Shown: positions 16,874-25,564 of the stretch, in pieces | How positions within the stretch are numbered: the stretch's first letter is position 1 | Layout of the letters: every line of letters begins with the position of its first letter | NCBI GenBank assembly: GCA_021776735.1 | Contig: JAJFFH010000019.1 | Coordinates: 1 to 64,000 of the forward strand | From: Planctomycetota bacterium | Lineage (GTDB): Bacteria > Planctomycetota > PLA2 | Length of the DNA: 64,000 bases | Direction: 5' to 3' | Program-made: the position numbers and the translations under genes | Notes under the pieces: generated by a model | Seen by the model: the letters and a program-made list of their open reading frames with translations, nothing else | Told to the model about the DNA's origin: nothing | Databases searched by the model: none

Positions 16874-19684
16874 ATGGATGCACGGGCGCTGAATCTCGAC
16901 GAACTGCGAGAGCACACGGACGCGGTGCGTCGCCTCGCCCGGCGTATCCTGCGCGACGACGCGCGCGCCGACGATGTCGTTCAGGAAACATGGCTCATGG
17001 CGTTGCGGCGCCCGCCGCGCGAGCGCGCCCGGCTCGGCGCGTGGCTGGGCCGGGTCGCGCGCAACTTCGCCCTGCGCGCGCGCCGCGACGACCGACGACG
17101 CCGCCGGCACGAGGAAGCGACCGCCGATCGCACGTCTGGCCCCTCCCCCGCAGCCCCCTCCGCGGCGTTCTCCGCAGCGCCTTCTCCCGGAGAAATCCTG
17201 GCGCGCGAGGAAACCCGCCGCTTCCTCATCGAAGCGGTTCTCGCGCTGCCGGAGCCGTATCGAACGACAATCCTCTTGCGCTACTTCGAGGAACTCCCGC
17301 CGCGTGACATCGCGCGCCGCCAAGAGGTCCCCGTCGAAACCGTCCGCACGCGGCTGAAACGCGCGCTCCCCCTGTTGCGCGCAGCACTCGACGCCCGCCT
17401 CGGCGGTCCCCAAGAACGCACACACGCCCTCGCCCCCTTAGCCGGAGCCCTCGCCATGGGAACGAAGACAAAACTCGTCGCGCTCACCGCGCTGCTGCTC
17501 GCCGCCCTCGCCACGATCTGGTGGACCCGCCCGTCACCGGACCGCGACCGAGCCGCCCCTGCCCGGACCAACGCCACCCGCACCGACACGAAGACAGGCA
17601 AGGACGGCGATGTTCCCGACAAGTCGACACCGGCCACCGACCCGAGAAACGACGCCCCGAAGAAAACATCGCCGTCCGTACGCGTTACCGGACGCGTCTT
17701 GTTTCAAGGCAAACCCGTCGCCGGCGCGTTCGTCGCGCTGCACGCGGACGGCGAGGTCGTGGAAAAGGTCGCGGCCACGAAGTCCGATGGCGCGTTCGCG
17801 TTTGTGATGCCGGGTGAATACGTTACGGCGGCGCATGCCGAGCACGGACCGGGCCGCGCGGACGTCGCCGGGGGACACGCCGACGTCGAACTCACGCCGG
17901 GCCACGGAGCGCAATTGCGAGTCATGGATGCGCGCACGAAAAATCCGGTCGCCGGAGCACAGGTGCTCTTGTTCTATTCCGGCGACGACGGGCGCAACGT
18001 CGTCGTGGGGTCGATGATCGAAAAGGCGATGCTCGCCATGTCCGAGGAGGCGCCGTTGGCGTCATTCTCGGAACTGCTCGAATACGCCGGGGCGTTTAAC
18101 AGCATCGTCGAACTCGCGGGCGTCATGGACCGCGAAACCGACCTGTCGGTGCCGACGCGCATCACCGGACCGGACGGGCGCGTGCATCTCGGCGGCCTGC
18201 TGAAGGGCACGTTCGTCGCCCTCGTGCGGCATCCGGACTATCCGGTCATGCGGGCGCGCGGACGCACCGACGAAACGACGATCGTACGACTCGAACCGGG
18301 CGTGACGTTGACGGTCGAGACCGCACCGTTTCAGGGACGGCCGCGCCAGGGCTGGGTCTGCGAACTCGAGCGACCCGACATCATGCCGTTCCTGTTGGCC
18401 AAGACGACGCTCGACGAACACGGGCGCGCGGTCTTTGATCGGCTGCGCCCGGGGCGCTACCGCGTCACGGTTTCGCGCCGCGGCCGTTGGCAGATTTCGC
18501 TTACGCCGCGCAAGAGCGGGCAAAAAGGCAACCTCTCCATCGGCCTGACCGCGGCGAAGGACACCCTCGGGCCGCGCGCGATCCACATGCGCGCCGACCG
18601 CAACCGCACGCTTCATCTCAAGCTGTCGGGGTACACGATCAAGGGCATGATCGGCGGCGAGCGCGACACAAATGGCTGGATGGTGCACCTGCTGCGAGAG
18701 GGCGAGTTGTTTCGCGAAAGCAACGCGGGCCCGGACGGCGCGTTTTCCTTCGACGGCATCCCGAGCGGCCGCTACGGAGTAATGGCGATCTCATCCGCGG
18801 GCCTCAAGGCGTCCGGCGAGGTCGCGGTGGACGGTGGCGACACGGAGGTCACGCTGACGGCACCCGCGGGCGAACTGTCCGGCCTTGTAACCGGCACCGA
18901 CGGCAAACCGTTGGCGGGCGCGGTGCTCTACGCCGTGCCACGCGAACACTCCGGGCGCGACCCCAAGAGCCTGACCGAGTTGCTGTCCTACCTCGCCGGC
19001 CAAGCCGAGAGCGCCGAGGACGGCACATTCCGCATCCGCGGCCTCCCCGCCGGCGACCTGCTCCTGTTTTGCGGCCACGAGGGCTCGCTCGTTCGCCGCG
19101 AGCTCACCCTGCGCGACGGCGAAGCCCGCCGCCTCGATCTCGCGTTCACCGGACTGCACCGCGTAGCGTTCGAACTGTCCCGCCCCGCCCACGTCGTGGT
19201 GCGCGACAAGGACGGTGGCCTACTCTCCGCACTCGTCATTCACGACGCGCTGTTCAGCCCCGATCGAAAGCCCGCGCCCACCGCCGTGTTCCATCTCCCC
19301 GCGGGCCGCTACTTCGTCGACATCATTGGCGCCGGATTCGCCCCCGTCCGCATGCTTCCGCTGCATGTGACCGGTGCGCAGGAAGTCGACCTGGAGCTAA
19401 AGCGCGGAGCAGCCGTCGAATGGAAGCTGCACGACGGCGATGCTTTCTTGCGCAACGAACCGATCGTCGTAAGGACCGCCGCAGGCCACGCGGTCGCACC
19501 GGGCACGACGCCGTTCGCGGTGCTCATAGAAAAGCGGCCCTGGCGCACGGACGCCGAGGGCCGCCTGAAGATTCCGGGCCTGTTGCCGGGCCGCTACACG
19601 CTCGAACAGGACCAAAAAAGCATCGCCGTCCTGCGGCTACGCTCCGGTCCTGACCGGCGACGCGTTGCGGTTACTTCTCGGTAG
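16874..19684 (+). CDS. ECF sigma factor fused to membrane helix and carboxypeptidase-regulatory-like domains
   Basis: The 936-residue protein begins as an ECF sigma factor. Region 2 lies at about 8-50 (LARRILRDDARADDVVQETWLMALRRPP) and region 4 at about 120-180 (LPEPYRTTILLRYFEELPPRDIARRQEVPVETVRTRLKRAL). One membrane helix follows at about 199-217. After a linker comes a very long outer part with repeated beta-sandwich modules of the CarboxypepD_reg type (VTGRVLFQGKPVAGAFVALHADG; LSGLVTGTDGKPLAGAVLYAVP). Such membrane-tethered sigma factors are known in planctomycetes; release or signalling across the membrane is inferred. ATG 16874 is preferred over upstream starts. Several ACGGACGGCGAT-type motifs fall in the linker and C-terminus. 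Confidence 0.85.
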   Translation: MDARALNLDELREHTDAVRRLARRILRDDARADDVVQETWLMALRRPPRERARLGAWLGRVARNFALRARRDDRRRRRHEEATADRTSGPSPAAPSAAFSAAPSPGEILAREETRRFLIEAVLALPEPYRTTILLRYFEELPPRDIARRQEVPVETVRTRLKRALPLLRAALDARLGGPQERTHALAPLAGALAMGTKTKLVALTALLLAALATIWWTRPSPDRDRAAPARTNATRTDTKTGKDGDVPDKSTPATDPRNDAPKKTSPSVRVTGRVLFQGKPVAGAFVALHADGEVVEKVAATKSDGAFAFVMPGEYVTAAHAEHGPGRADVAGGHADVELTPGHGAQLRVMDARTKNPVAGAQVLLFYSGDDGRNVVVGSMIEKAMLAMSEEAPLASFSELLEYAGAFNSIVELAGVMDRETDLSVPTRITGPDGRVHLGGLLKGTFVALVRHPDYPVMRARGRTDETTIVRLEPGVTLTVETAPFQGRPRQGWVCELERPDIMPFLLAKTTLDEHGRAVFDRLRPGRYRVTVSRRGRWQISLTPRKSGQKGNLSIGLTAAKDTLGPRAIHMRADRNRTLHLKLSGYTIKGMIGGERDTNGWMVHLLREGELFRESNAGPDGAFSFDGIPSGRYGVMAISSAGLKASGEVAVDGGDTEVTLTAPAGELSGLVTGTDGKPLAGAVLYAVPREHSGRDPKSLTELLSYLAGQAESAEDGTFRIRGLPAGDLLLFCGHEGSLVRRELTLRDGEARRLDLAFTGLHRVAFELSRPAHVVVRDKDGGLLSALVIHDALFSPDRKPAPTAVFHLPAGRYFVDIIGAGFAPVRMLPLHVTGAQEVDLELKRGAAVEWKLHDGDAFLRNEPIVVRTAAGHAVAPGTTPFAVLIEKRPWRTDAEGRLKIPGLLPGRYTLEQDQKSIAVLRLRSGPDRRRVAVTSR
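17667..17679 (-). repeat. ACGGACGGCGATG motif copy in the sigma-factor linker
   Basis: Antisense to the gene; encodes KTSPSVR. A shorter match in the opposite orientation (GACGGCGATG, 17603-17612, encoding KDGDV) lies 55 bases upstream, making an inverted pair in the low-constraint linker. Confidence 0.7.
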
Positions 19685-20579
19685 GCGTCGTGGCTTTCGG
19701 CACGAACGGACCGATCACGACCTTCGTCTTGTTCACGATCTCCATCTCGCCCATCCCGGCGTCCATTTTCATGTCGACCTTGACATCGACGTTGGCCTTG
19801 AGCGGCGACGGTTGGGTGAGATCGATCGTGGTCGTGCCTGCGGACTTACCGGCGAGCGCCGTGAGATCGAGCTGCATGGGTGCTCCGGGAGGCTGGAACT
19901 TCTGCTTGGGCGCGGTCTGGGTGCCCTTGACCTCGATCGTGATGACGTTGCCCTGCATCGCGGTGATCTTGAATTGATCGGTCGCGTCGATCTTGAGACC
20001 GTTGGCCTCGATTCGCCGGCTGCGGGTCCACGTCGCTCCGACGCCCAGTTTCTCGGCGGGAAACTCCATGTAGCTCTCGCGGATCGTCCGCTTCATGTTC
20101 TCGAGGATCATCTGGAGCTGGGGCTGGAGATCACCCTCGATGGCGATGCTCTTGGCCTTTCCGCGGCCATCGACGACGGCCTTGAGCTTGGCACCTTTCA
20201 GTTGGTCCATCGCCGCCTGCACGGCCGGATTCACGGCACCTCTCATCTTGATCTCGCCGAAGGTTGAGACGATCGTCGCATCGCCGTTTTCGGCTCGATC
20301 GGCAACCTCGATCCCCATCATCATGGCCTGGGAGGGGACCGGTTGCGCCATCCCGGAAACCGTGACGCTGATTTCCGTGTCGAGCTTCGTGTACTGCTTC
20401 GTGCCCTTCTTGAGGGCGTAGCGAATCACGCGGCGCGGCTCCGCGCCGTTCGACACGACTTTGGTCTTCGGTGCGTCGGCGGGCTTTTTGGCCTCGGCGG
20501 GCGCGGGCTTGGGCGCATCCTCGGCGTAGCTGGGGATGGCGACGATCGCGAGCAGCAGACAGGGCAATAAGAGGCGCAT
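19671..20579 (-). CDS. Secreted DUF6263-like protein
   Basis: The 302-residue product has a signal peptide (MRLLLPCLLLAIVAIPSYAE) after an AAGGAA ribosome site, then an Ala/Pro/Lys-rich spacer. The globular part (about 50-300) reads LKKGTKQYTKLDTEISVTVSG near its start and ends with IGPFVP. It resembles DUF6263-type proteins, whose role is unknown. No catalytic motif is seen. Its last 14 bases overlap the end of the convergent sigma-factor gene. It is divergent from recQ, with 119 bases between. Confidence 0.6.
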   Translation of the reverse strand: MRLLLPCLLLAIVAIPSYAEDAPKPAPAEAKKPADAPKTKVVSNGAEPRRVIRYALKKGTKQYTKLDTEISVTVSGMAQPVPSQAMMMGIEVADRAENGDATIVSTFGEIKMRGAVNPAVQAAMDQLKGAKLKAVVDGRGKAKSIAIEGDLQPQLQMILENMKRTIRESYMEFPAEKLGVGATWTRSRRIEANGLKIDATDQFKITAMQGNVITIEVKGTQTAPKQKFQPPGAPMQLDLTALAGKSAGTTTIDLTQPSPLKANVDVKVDMKMDAGMGEMEIVNKTKVVIGPFVPKATTPTEK

Positions 20580-20698
20580 AACGTTCCTTTTTCTTGAGGG
20601 AGGGGCGCGGGGACCGGTCCGCAGTGTATACGGCACGTCCTGCGGACGGCGCTTCGGAACCGAGCGGGGGCTGGGGGCGGGGCCGCTATGATGGCACC

Positions 20699-22651
20699 GT
20701 GATCTTGCCTGAACCGCTGGACGCGCGTGAATCGCCGGACCTCCCGGATCTGACAACAGGGCTCCGTCAACTCGGCTTCGAGGCCTTCCGGCCGGGCCAG
20801 CGCGAGGCGATCGAGTCCCTGCTCATCGAGCGGCGCCTGCTGCTCGTCGCGCCGACCGGCGGCGGCAAGAGCCTCGTCTACCAGCTCCCCGCCTGCCTGC
20901 TTCCCGGCACTACACTCGTCATTTCGCCGCTCATCGCGCTCATGCACGACCAGGTGGCGGCACTCGAGGCCCGAGGTGTCGCGGCAACGTACCTCGCCTC
21001 GACGCTCAAGGGGCGTGAGCTGAGCGAGCGGCTGTTCGACCTCGCGCGCGGCAAGTACAAGCTCGCCTATGTTGCGCCGGAGCGTCTGTCGCACCGCGGC
21101 TTTCGCGGACTGCTTCACGATCTCGACTGTCCCCTGATCGCGATCGACGAGGCGCACTGCATCAGCGAGTGGGGCCACGACTTTCGCCCCGACTACATGG
21201 GAATCGGCGAAGTGCTCGCCGCCCTGCCCGGCGCGCGGACCCTCGCCTGCACGGCGACCGCCACACCCGTCGTGCGCGACGAGATTCTGGCGCGGCTCGG
21301 CCTGTCGCCCGACACACGCCAGATCGTACGCGGCTTCGCGCGGCCCAACCTGCGCCTGCGCGCCGCGGAAGTCCAGTCGGCCGTCGAACGGCGCCGCCGC
21401 GTGGACGCGCTGCTCGCCGAGGCGCTGGGCGAACCCGGAGCTGCGCGCGGGGCGGCGATCGTGTACGCAACGACGCGCCGCGCATCCGAACAGGAGGCCG
21501 ATCGGCTCGCCGCGCAGGGCTGGCGGACAGCGTGCTACCACGCGGGCCGGCCCGCCGACGAACGCGCGCGCACGAGCGACGGATTCGTCAGCGGCAAGTT
21601 CGAGATCGTCGCCGCCACCAACGCGTTCGGCATGGGCATCGACCGGCCGGACGTGCGCGCCGTCATGCATCTGGCGCCGCCGGGTTCGATCGAGGCGTAT
21701 TACCAGGAAGTCGGGCGCGCGGGCCGCGACGGCGAACCGGCGTGGGGCCTCGTCTTGACGTCGTCGCAGGATCTCCCGCGGCGACGGCGCCTGATCGAAT
21801 GGGCCGGCGATGACCGGCCACCGCCCGACCCGACCGTGGTCGAGCACAAGTGGAACCTGTTTTTGGAACTCATGCGCTGGATCGAGGGCGGGAGCTGCCG
21901 CCACGACGCCATCCTGCGCTACTTCGCGGCGGAGACCGAAGAGCTGCACGGCTGCGGCCACTGCGATGTCTGTACGACGTTTACCGACGAGCCCGCGGAT
22001 CCGGAAGCCGTCTCGCTCATCGTGCGCAAGGCGCTGTCCGGTGTCGCCCGCATTCACCAGCGCTTCGGGCTGACGCTTGCGGGGAAACTCCTCGTGGGCA
22101 AGCCCGACGAGCGGCTGGGATGGTCACAGCTCGATCAGGTCAAGACCTACGGCGCGCTGAAAGAAAAAAAGGAAGAGTGGATCATGCGTCTCCTGCGCCG
22201 CTGCGTCACGGCGGGCTGGATCATGTTCACCCCGGGCGAGCGACCGCTCGCCATGCTCACGGACGAAGGTGCGGCCGTCATGCGCGGCGAGCGCCCGGCG
22301 CGGCTGCTGCTGCCGCCGGAGCGGACGGCCGCGGCGCAAACCGGACGCAGTAGCCGAGGCCGTACGGCGGCGGTCGTCGAGGAGCTGGACGAGGCCAGCC
22401 GCGAGATTTTCGAGGAGTTGCGACAGTTCCGGCTGGCCCGCGCGCGCGCCGAGGATGTCCCGCCCTATGTGGTCGCCAGCGACCGTACACTGCGCGATAT
22501 CGCCCGTCTGAAGCCAAAAAACCGGGCCGAATTGCTGCTCGCACACGGCATCGGGCCCTCCAAGGCCGAGCGATACGGAGACGATCTGCTGAAGGTCGTG
22601 GCCCGAACGTCCGATGGTGAAGACGGCGACCTTCTCGCCGGACGCGCCTGA
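20699..22651 (+). CDS. recQ: RecQ-family ATP-dependent DNA helicase
   Basis: This 650-residue superfamily 2 helicase unwinds DNA in repair and recombination. Visible motifs in order are: the Q-motif region FEAFRPGQREAIESLL, Walker A APTGGGKS, DEAH box IAIDEAHCISEWGHDFRPDY, TATATPVVRDEI, and motif VI QEVGRAGRDG. The zinc module has four cysteines (GGSCRHDAI...GCGHCDVC). A winged-helix region follows, and an HRDC-like domain closes the protein (about 575-640). GTG 20699 is chosen because upstream residues do not match the family. The SnoaL-like gene starts one base after its stop. Confidence 0.93.
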   Translation: MILPEPLDARESPDLPDLTTGLRQLGFEAFRPGQREAIESLLIERRLLLVAPTGGGKSLVYQLPACLLPGTTLVISPLIALMHDQVAALEARGVAATYLASTLKGRELSERLFDLARGKYKLAYVAPERLSHRGFRGLLHDLDCPLIAIDEAHCISEWGHDFRPDYMGIGEVLAALPGARTLACTATATPVVRDEILARLGLSPDTRQIVRGFARPNLRLRAAEVQSAVERRRRVDALLAEALGEPGAARGAAIVYATTRRASEQEADRLAAQGWRTACYHAGRPADERARTSDGFVSGKFEIVAATNAFGMGIDRPDVRAVMHLAPPGSIEAYYQEVGRAGRDGEPAWGLVLTSSQDLPRRRRLIEWAGDDRPPPDPTVVEHKWNLFLELMRWIEGGSCRHDAILRYFAAETEELHGCGHCDVCTTFTDEPADPEAVSLIVRKALSGVARIHQRFGLTLAGKLLVGKPDERLGWSQLDQVKTYGALKEKKEEWIMRLLRRCVTAGWIMFTPGERPLAMLTDEGAAVMRGERPARLLLPPERTAAAQTGRSSRGRTAAVVEELDEASREIFEELRQFRLARARAEDVPPYVVASDRTLRDIARLKPKNRAELLLAHGIGPSKAERYGDDLLKVVARTSDGEDGDLLAGRA

Positions 22652-22652
22652 G

Positions 22653-23018
22653 ATGAACCACGACCAAAAATCCGCCCTCGCGCAGCTCTACGTCGCGCGC
22701 TCCAACGACCACGATCTCTCCGGACTCATGAAGCTCTTCGACGAGTTCGCGACCTACCAGTCGAGCAAGGTCGGCACGTTCACGGGCCGCGAAGAGATCA
22801 AGGAAATGCTGGCCGAGTTCATGGGCCTGTTCCCCGATGTACGCTGGGATGTCTACTGCTACGACAACGGCCCGGCCGACAGCATCGAGTTCGAGTTCAA
22901 GATGACCGCCACGCACGCCCCCACCGGCGAAACGGTAGAACGCCGCGGCTGCGAACGAATCGCCTTCACCTCCAAGGGCAAGATCCGACAAATCGTCGTC
23001 ACCATCCGAGACACGTAG
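22653..23018 (+). CDS. SnoaL-like (NTF2-fold) protein
   Basis: A 121-residue protein with the pattern of SnoaL-like NTF2-fold domains: an N-terminal helix (YVARSNDHDLSGLMKLFDEFATY), FTGREEIKEMLAEFMGLFPDVRWDV, and closing strands ending IRQIVVTIRD. Members are ketosteroid-isomerase-like enzymes or ligand-binding proteins; no activity can be assigned. It lies one base after recQ and should be translated from the same message. Confidence 0.75.
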   Translation: MNHDQKSALAQLYVARSNDHDLSGLMKLFDEFATYQSSKVGTFTGREEIKEMLAEFMGLFPDVRWDVYCYDNGPADSIEFEFKMTATHAPTGETVERRGCERIAFTSKGKIRQIVVTIRDT

Positions 23019-23027
23019 GTCCGCGCT

Positions 23028-23052
23028 CGAAAATCGCCTGCGGCACTCTTCG
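23028..23052. terminator. Hairpin of the TGC-loop family between convergent genes
   Basis: CGAAAATCGCC-TGC-GGCACTCTTCG, imperfect stem (8 of 11 pairs), ten bases after the SnoaL-like stop. It lies between that gene and the convergent TPR-like gene, a position shared by most members of this hairpin family. Confidence 0.5.
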
Positions 23053-23222
23053 CATTGGCGCGGACCTGCACCATGTTGGCGGACGATGCGCGGCCCCGCG
23101 CCGACGACGCCGTCGTGTTCGAGCGGGTTCGGAATCGGGCGGCGGGTTCGGGATCGGGCGGCGGGGTCGGGACGCGACGTTCGGTTTTGCGGCGGCGGGG
23201 ATCCGCCAAGGACCACGGTCGC

Positions 23223-23720
23223 TTATTTCTTGGCGAGTTTTTGAAGCATTTTCTTGAGACGCCGCAACTCCCGGTTCGCCGGGGCTGCTTTTCGAGCGCT
23301 TTGGTAGGCCTCGGCCGCGGCATCCGCGTCTCCGTGTTCGGCAGCCAGCACGCCACGCAGCGTCCAGTAGGCGCGCGCAACCACTCGCCGAGGCGAGTTA
23401 CGCGGGCCATCCCGCGCCGCAAGCTCGGCGTCGTCCTCGACGGCCAAGAGCATGCGCATCGCATCCTTTGTACGCCCGCTCTCTCGCAAGGCCCGCGCTG
23501 CATAGAACCGCATCAGCAGCGGGTCGCCTGTCGCTTGCACCGCACGGGCAACGCCGACGTCTACGTCCAGTCCGCTGTACACGCGTGCCTCGATGATCAC
23601 ACCGTGCACGTCGGGCGGGTCCAGAGGCTCGGCAGCTCGGGCTACCCGGGCACGCAGTTCCCGAAGGACCCGCCTCGCCTCCTGTTCTCCCAGCCGCACG
23701 CGACATCGGGCTGCGATCAC
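23223..23720 (-). CDS. Small TPR-like helical protein
   Basis: The 165-residue product starts at GTG 23720, overlapping the upstream stop by four bases (GTGA), so the two are translationally coupled. It is helical with TPR-like pairs (LLMRFYAARALRESGRTKDAMRMLLAVED; VARAYWTLRGVLAAEHGDADAAAEAYQSARKAAP) and ends in a basic helix. The upstream gene also ends in TPR-like repeats. The pair may once have been one protein, or they may form a complex. Function unknown. Confidence 0.6.
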   Translation of the reverse strand: MIAARCRVRLGEQEARRVLRELRARVARAAEPLDPPDVHGVIIEARVYSGLDVDVGVARAVQATGDPLLMRFYAARALRESGRTKDAMRMLLAVEDDAELAARDGPRNSPRRVVARAYWTLRGVLAAEHGDADAAAEAYQSARKAAPANRELRRLKKMLQKLAKK

Positions 23721-25450
23721 TCGGGCTGCTGCTTCTGGGAACCCGACACTCGTTCCACAGCCTTCACTCCCTCCCGGTAGCGACCGACACGAAGCAGCGT
23801 ACTCGCCAGGAGTAACCGGGCGCTGTTGTTCTCCGGATAGATGCGGAGGCTTGCGGCGAAGTCTGACAGGACCGAATCCGTGTCGCGATCCAGCTCGAAC
23901 CGCGCGATCGCTCGACTCAGGTAGGCTAAGTACTCCCCTGCGTCGAGCCTGACTGCCCGCGCCGCCCACATTTCCGCACTCTTCCAATCTCCCCTGCGGC
24001 CGAGTTCGACGGCGAAGTTATTGAGAACCATCGCCAGTGCCTCGCGTGAGTTCTTCTTCTTGAGGAAGACCGAGCCCGAATACTCGACATCATCAATCTG
24101 CTTTCCGTCATCCGTTGTCTCGATATTGATCCGCGATGTCCCGTCGTCCCAGCGCAGAAAGGCGTGGTACGGAGACGATATGACTCCGACCGGGTAGCCG
24201 AGACGTTCGCAAACGCCGGCGTACAGGATCGAGTAGCTGAGGCAGTTGCCCTTGTTCATGCGGAGGGCGACATGCGGAACCCGTGGCCACCCGGATTCGC
24301 CGGGGGGCTGCCGAGAATCGATCCGCGCATCCACCTCTACTCCCGCCAAGAGAACCCGGTTCAGGATCGCGATGACCCGCTGCGGATCACGAGTTGAACC
24401 GATCCGTTTGCGGGCGAGTCGGGTCAGTCGATCAAGGGCCTCGATATCGCGCTCCGCGACGTCGCTTGGACTCGTCAAGTACAGGGCCGCCGCCGCCAAG
24501 TCGAACTTGTCGCCCGCACCGAGCACGTCTTTCCACGTCCGATAGCGAAGCTCTTGCTCTCGACCGCGCCCGGTCAGGTACGCCCGACGCGCCTTCTCAA
24601 AGACCGTTTGGGGCTGATGCTTCGCGAGCCAGGCGGTCAACGCCTTGGCATGGGGCCGGGTTCTGCCAAGGAATGCTTCCAAGAAATCCTCGGTCGAAGC
24701 GCCGGGCTTCGTCGTGAACTGACTGGGAAAGCGCAGGTTCGTTCCCATGATCGCGTTCGCGGCCGCGACACACCCGCGTGCGATCGGTTCGTCAAACGCG
24801 TGGTAGCGCAGCCCCTCCACCACGAGCGACGGAGCCTCGTTTTCGCCCAGCCGGGCCAGGACACACGCGGTCACAATGTCGCACTCCCCACGAGGGTCGA
24901 ACAGCAGGTCCTTCAGGCGCTCGAACTGCGACGCATTGAGCGTGCGCCGATGAAGTCGAAACAAGACATCCTTGCGCACGAAGGACGGCTCCCGGCGGTC
25001 CGCCGCGCGCGCGATCAATGCGTCCGTCGCGGCGTCACCTTGTTGGCGGAACAGCGCCACGACGAGATCGGTACGCAAGCGCGGGTGAAGACTCCGCCGC
25101 CCGAGTTCCCGGATCATGGCATCTCGGCACCTCGCCCCGGCTCGGCCCCCCAGAAAACTGGCCAGCGGACAGGTCGTCCAGTCCGTCTCCGTCCCTCCTA
25201 TGATCCACTTGTCGATCTTCGCGGCTCGGCGGTACAAGAACTCCAAGATCACCCACTCCGCCGTCTTGCTGCCACGCAGCGTGCTCGCAGCGAGCTGCTC
25301 GACGGTGCAGTCCGCCCCCTTGTCGGCCAGCAGGGCCCGCAGCGAACGATCGGCGTCCGGCGAAAGGCCGTCCAGCTCGGGAAACGGCTCCTCGCACAGT
25401 CCAACAGCTGCCCCGACAAGAAGAACAAGACACGCCCGAAGACAAAGCAC
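23717..25450 (-). CDS. Secreted transglutaminase-like/TPR protein
   Basis: GTG 25450 is chosen because it gives a signal peptide (VLCLRACLVLLVGAAVGLCE). The 577-residue protein has a helical, HEAT-like N-terminal half. A transglutaminase-like core follows at about 400-450. MNKGNCLSYSILYAGVCERLGYPVGVI holds the candidate catalytic Cys, and SPYHAFLRW the His, as in SirB1/transglutaminase-core proteins. The C-terminus carries TPR-like repeats (AEMWAARAVRLDAGEYLAYLSRAI). It may cleave or link peptides in the periplasm. The start region faces a divergent lipoprotein gene. Confidence 0.7.
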   Translation of the reverse strand: MLCLRACLVLLVGAAVGLCEEPFPELDGLSPDADRSLRALLADKGADCTVEQLAASTLRGSKTAEWVILEFLYRRAAKIDKWIIGGTETDWTTCPLASFLGGRAGARCRDAMIRELGRRSLHPRLRTDLVVALFRQQGDAATDALIARAADRREPSFVRKDVLFRLHRRTLNASQFERLKDLLFDPRGECDIVTACVLARLGENEAPSLVVEGLRYHAFDEPIARGCVAAANAIMGTNLRFPSQFTTKPGASTEDFLEAFLGRTRPHAKALTAWLAKHQPQTVFEKARRAYLTGRGREQELRYRTWKDVLGAGDKFDLAAAALYLTSPSDVAERDIEALDRLTRLARKRIGSTRDPQRVIAILNRVLLAGVEVDARIDSRQPPGESGWPRVPHVALRMNKGNCLSYSILYAGVCERLGYPVGVISSPYHAFLRWDDGTSRINIETTDDGKQIDDVEYSGSVFLKKKNSREALAMVLNNFAVELGRRGDWKSAEMWAARAVRLDAGEYLAYLSRAIARFELDRDTDSVLSDFAASLRIYPENNSARLLLASTLLRVGRYREGVKAVERVSGSQKQQPE

Positions 25451-25564
25451 GATCCTATTGTAGCCCGGCGATCCCTTCGTCTGCTGACCTGCATTCGTCG
25501 CAAGCGGTGTCCGGGATGAATCTGCCACGCGAATTCGGCAGCGTTGGGCTGAGTACGGCCCGGC

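Noticed and set aside
23223-25450. Frameshift joining the transglutaminase-like and TPR-like genes
   Set aside because: A four-base GTGA overlap with its own start explains the two frames as translational coupling.
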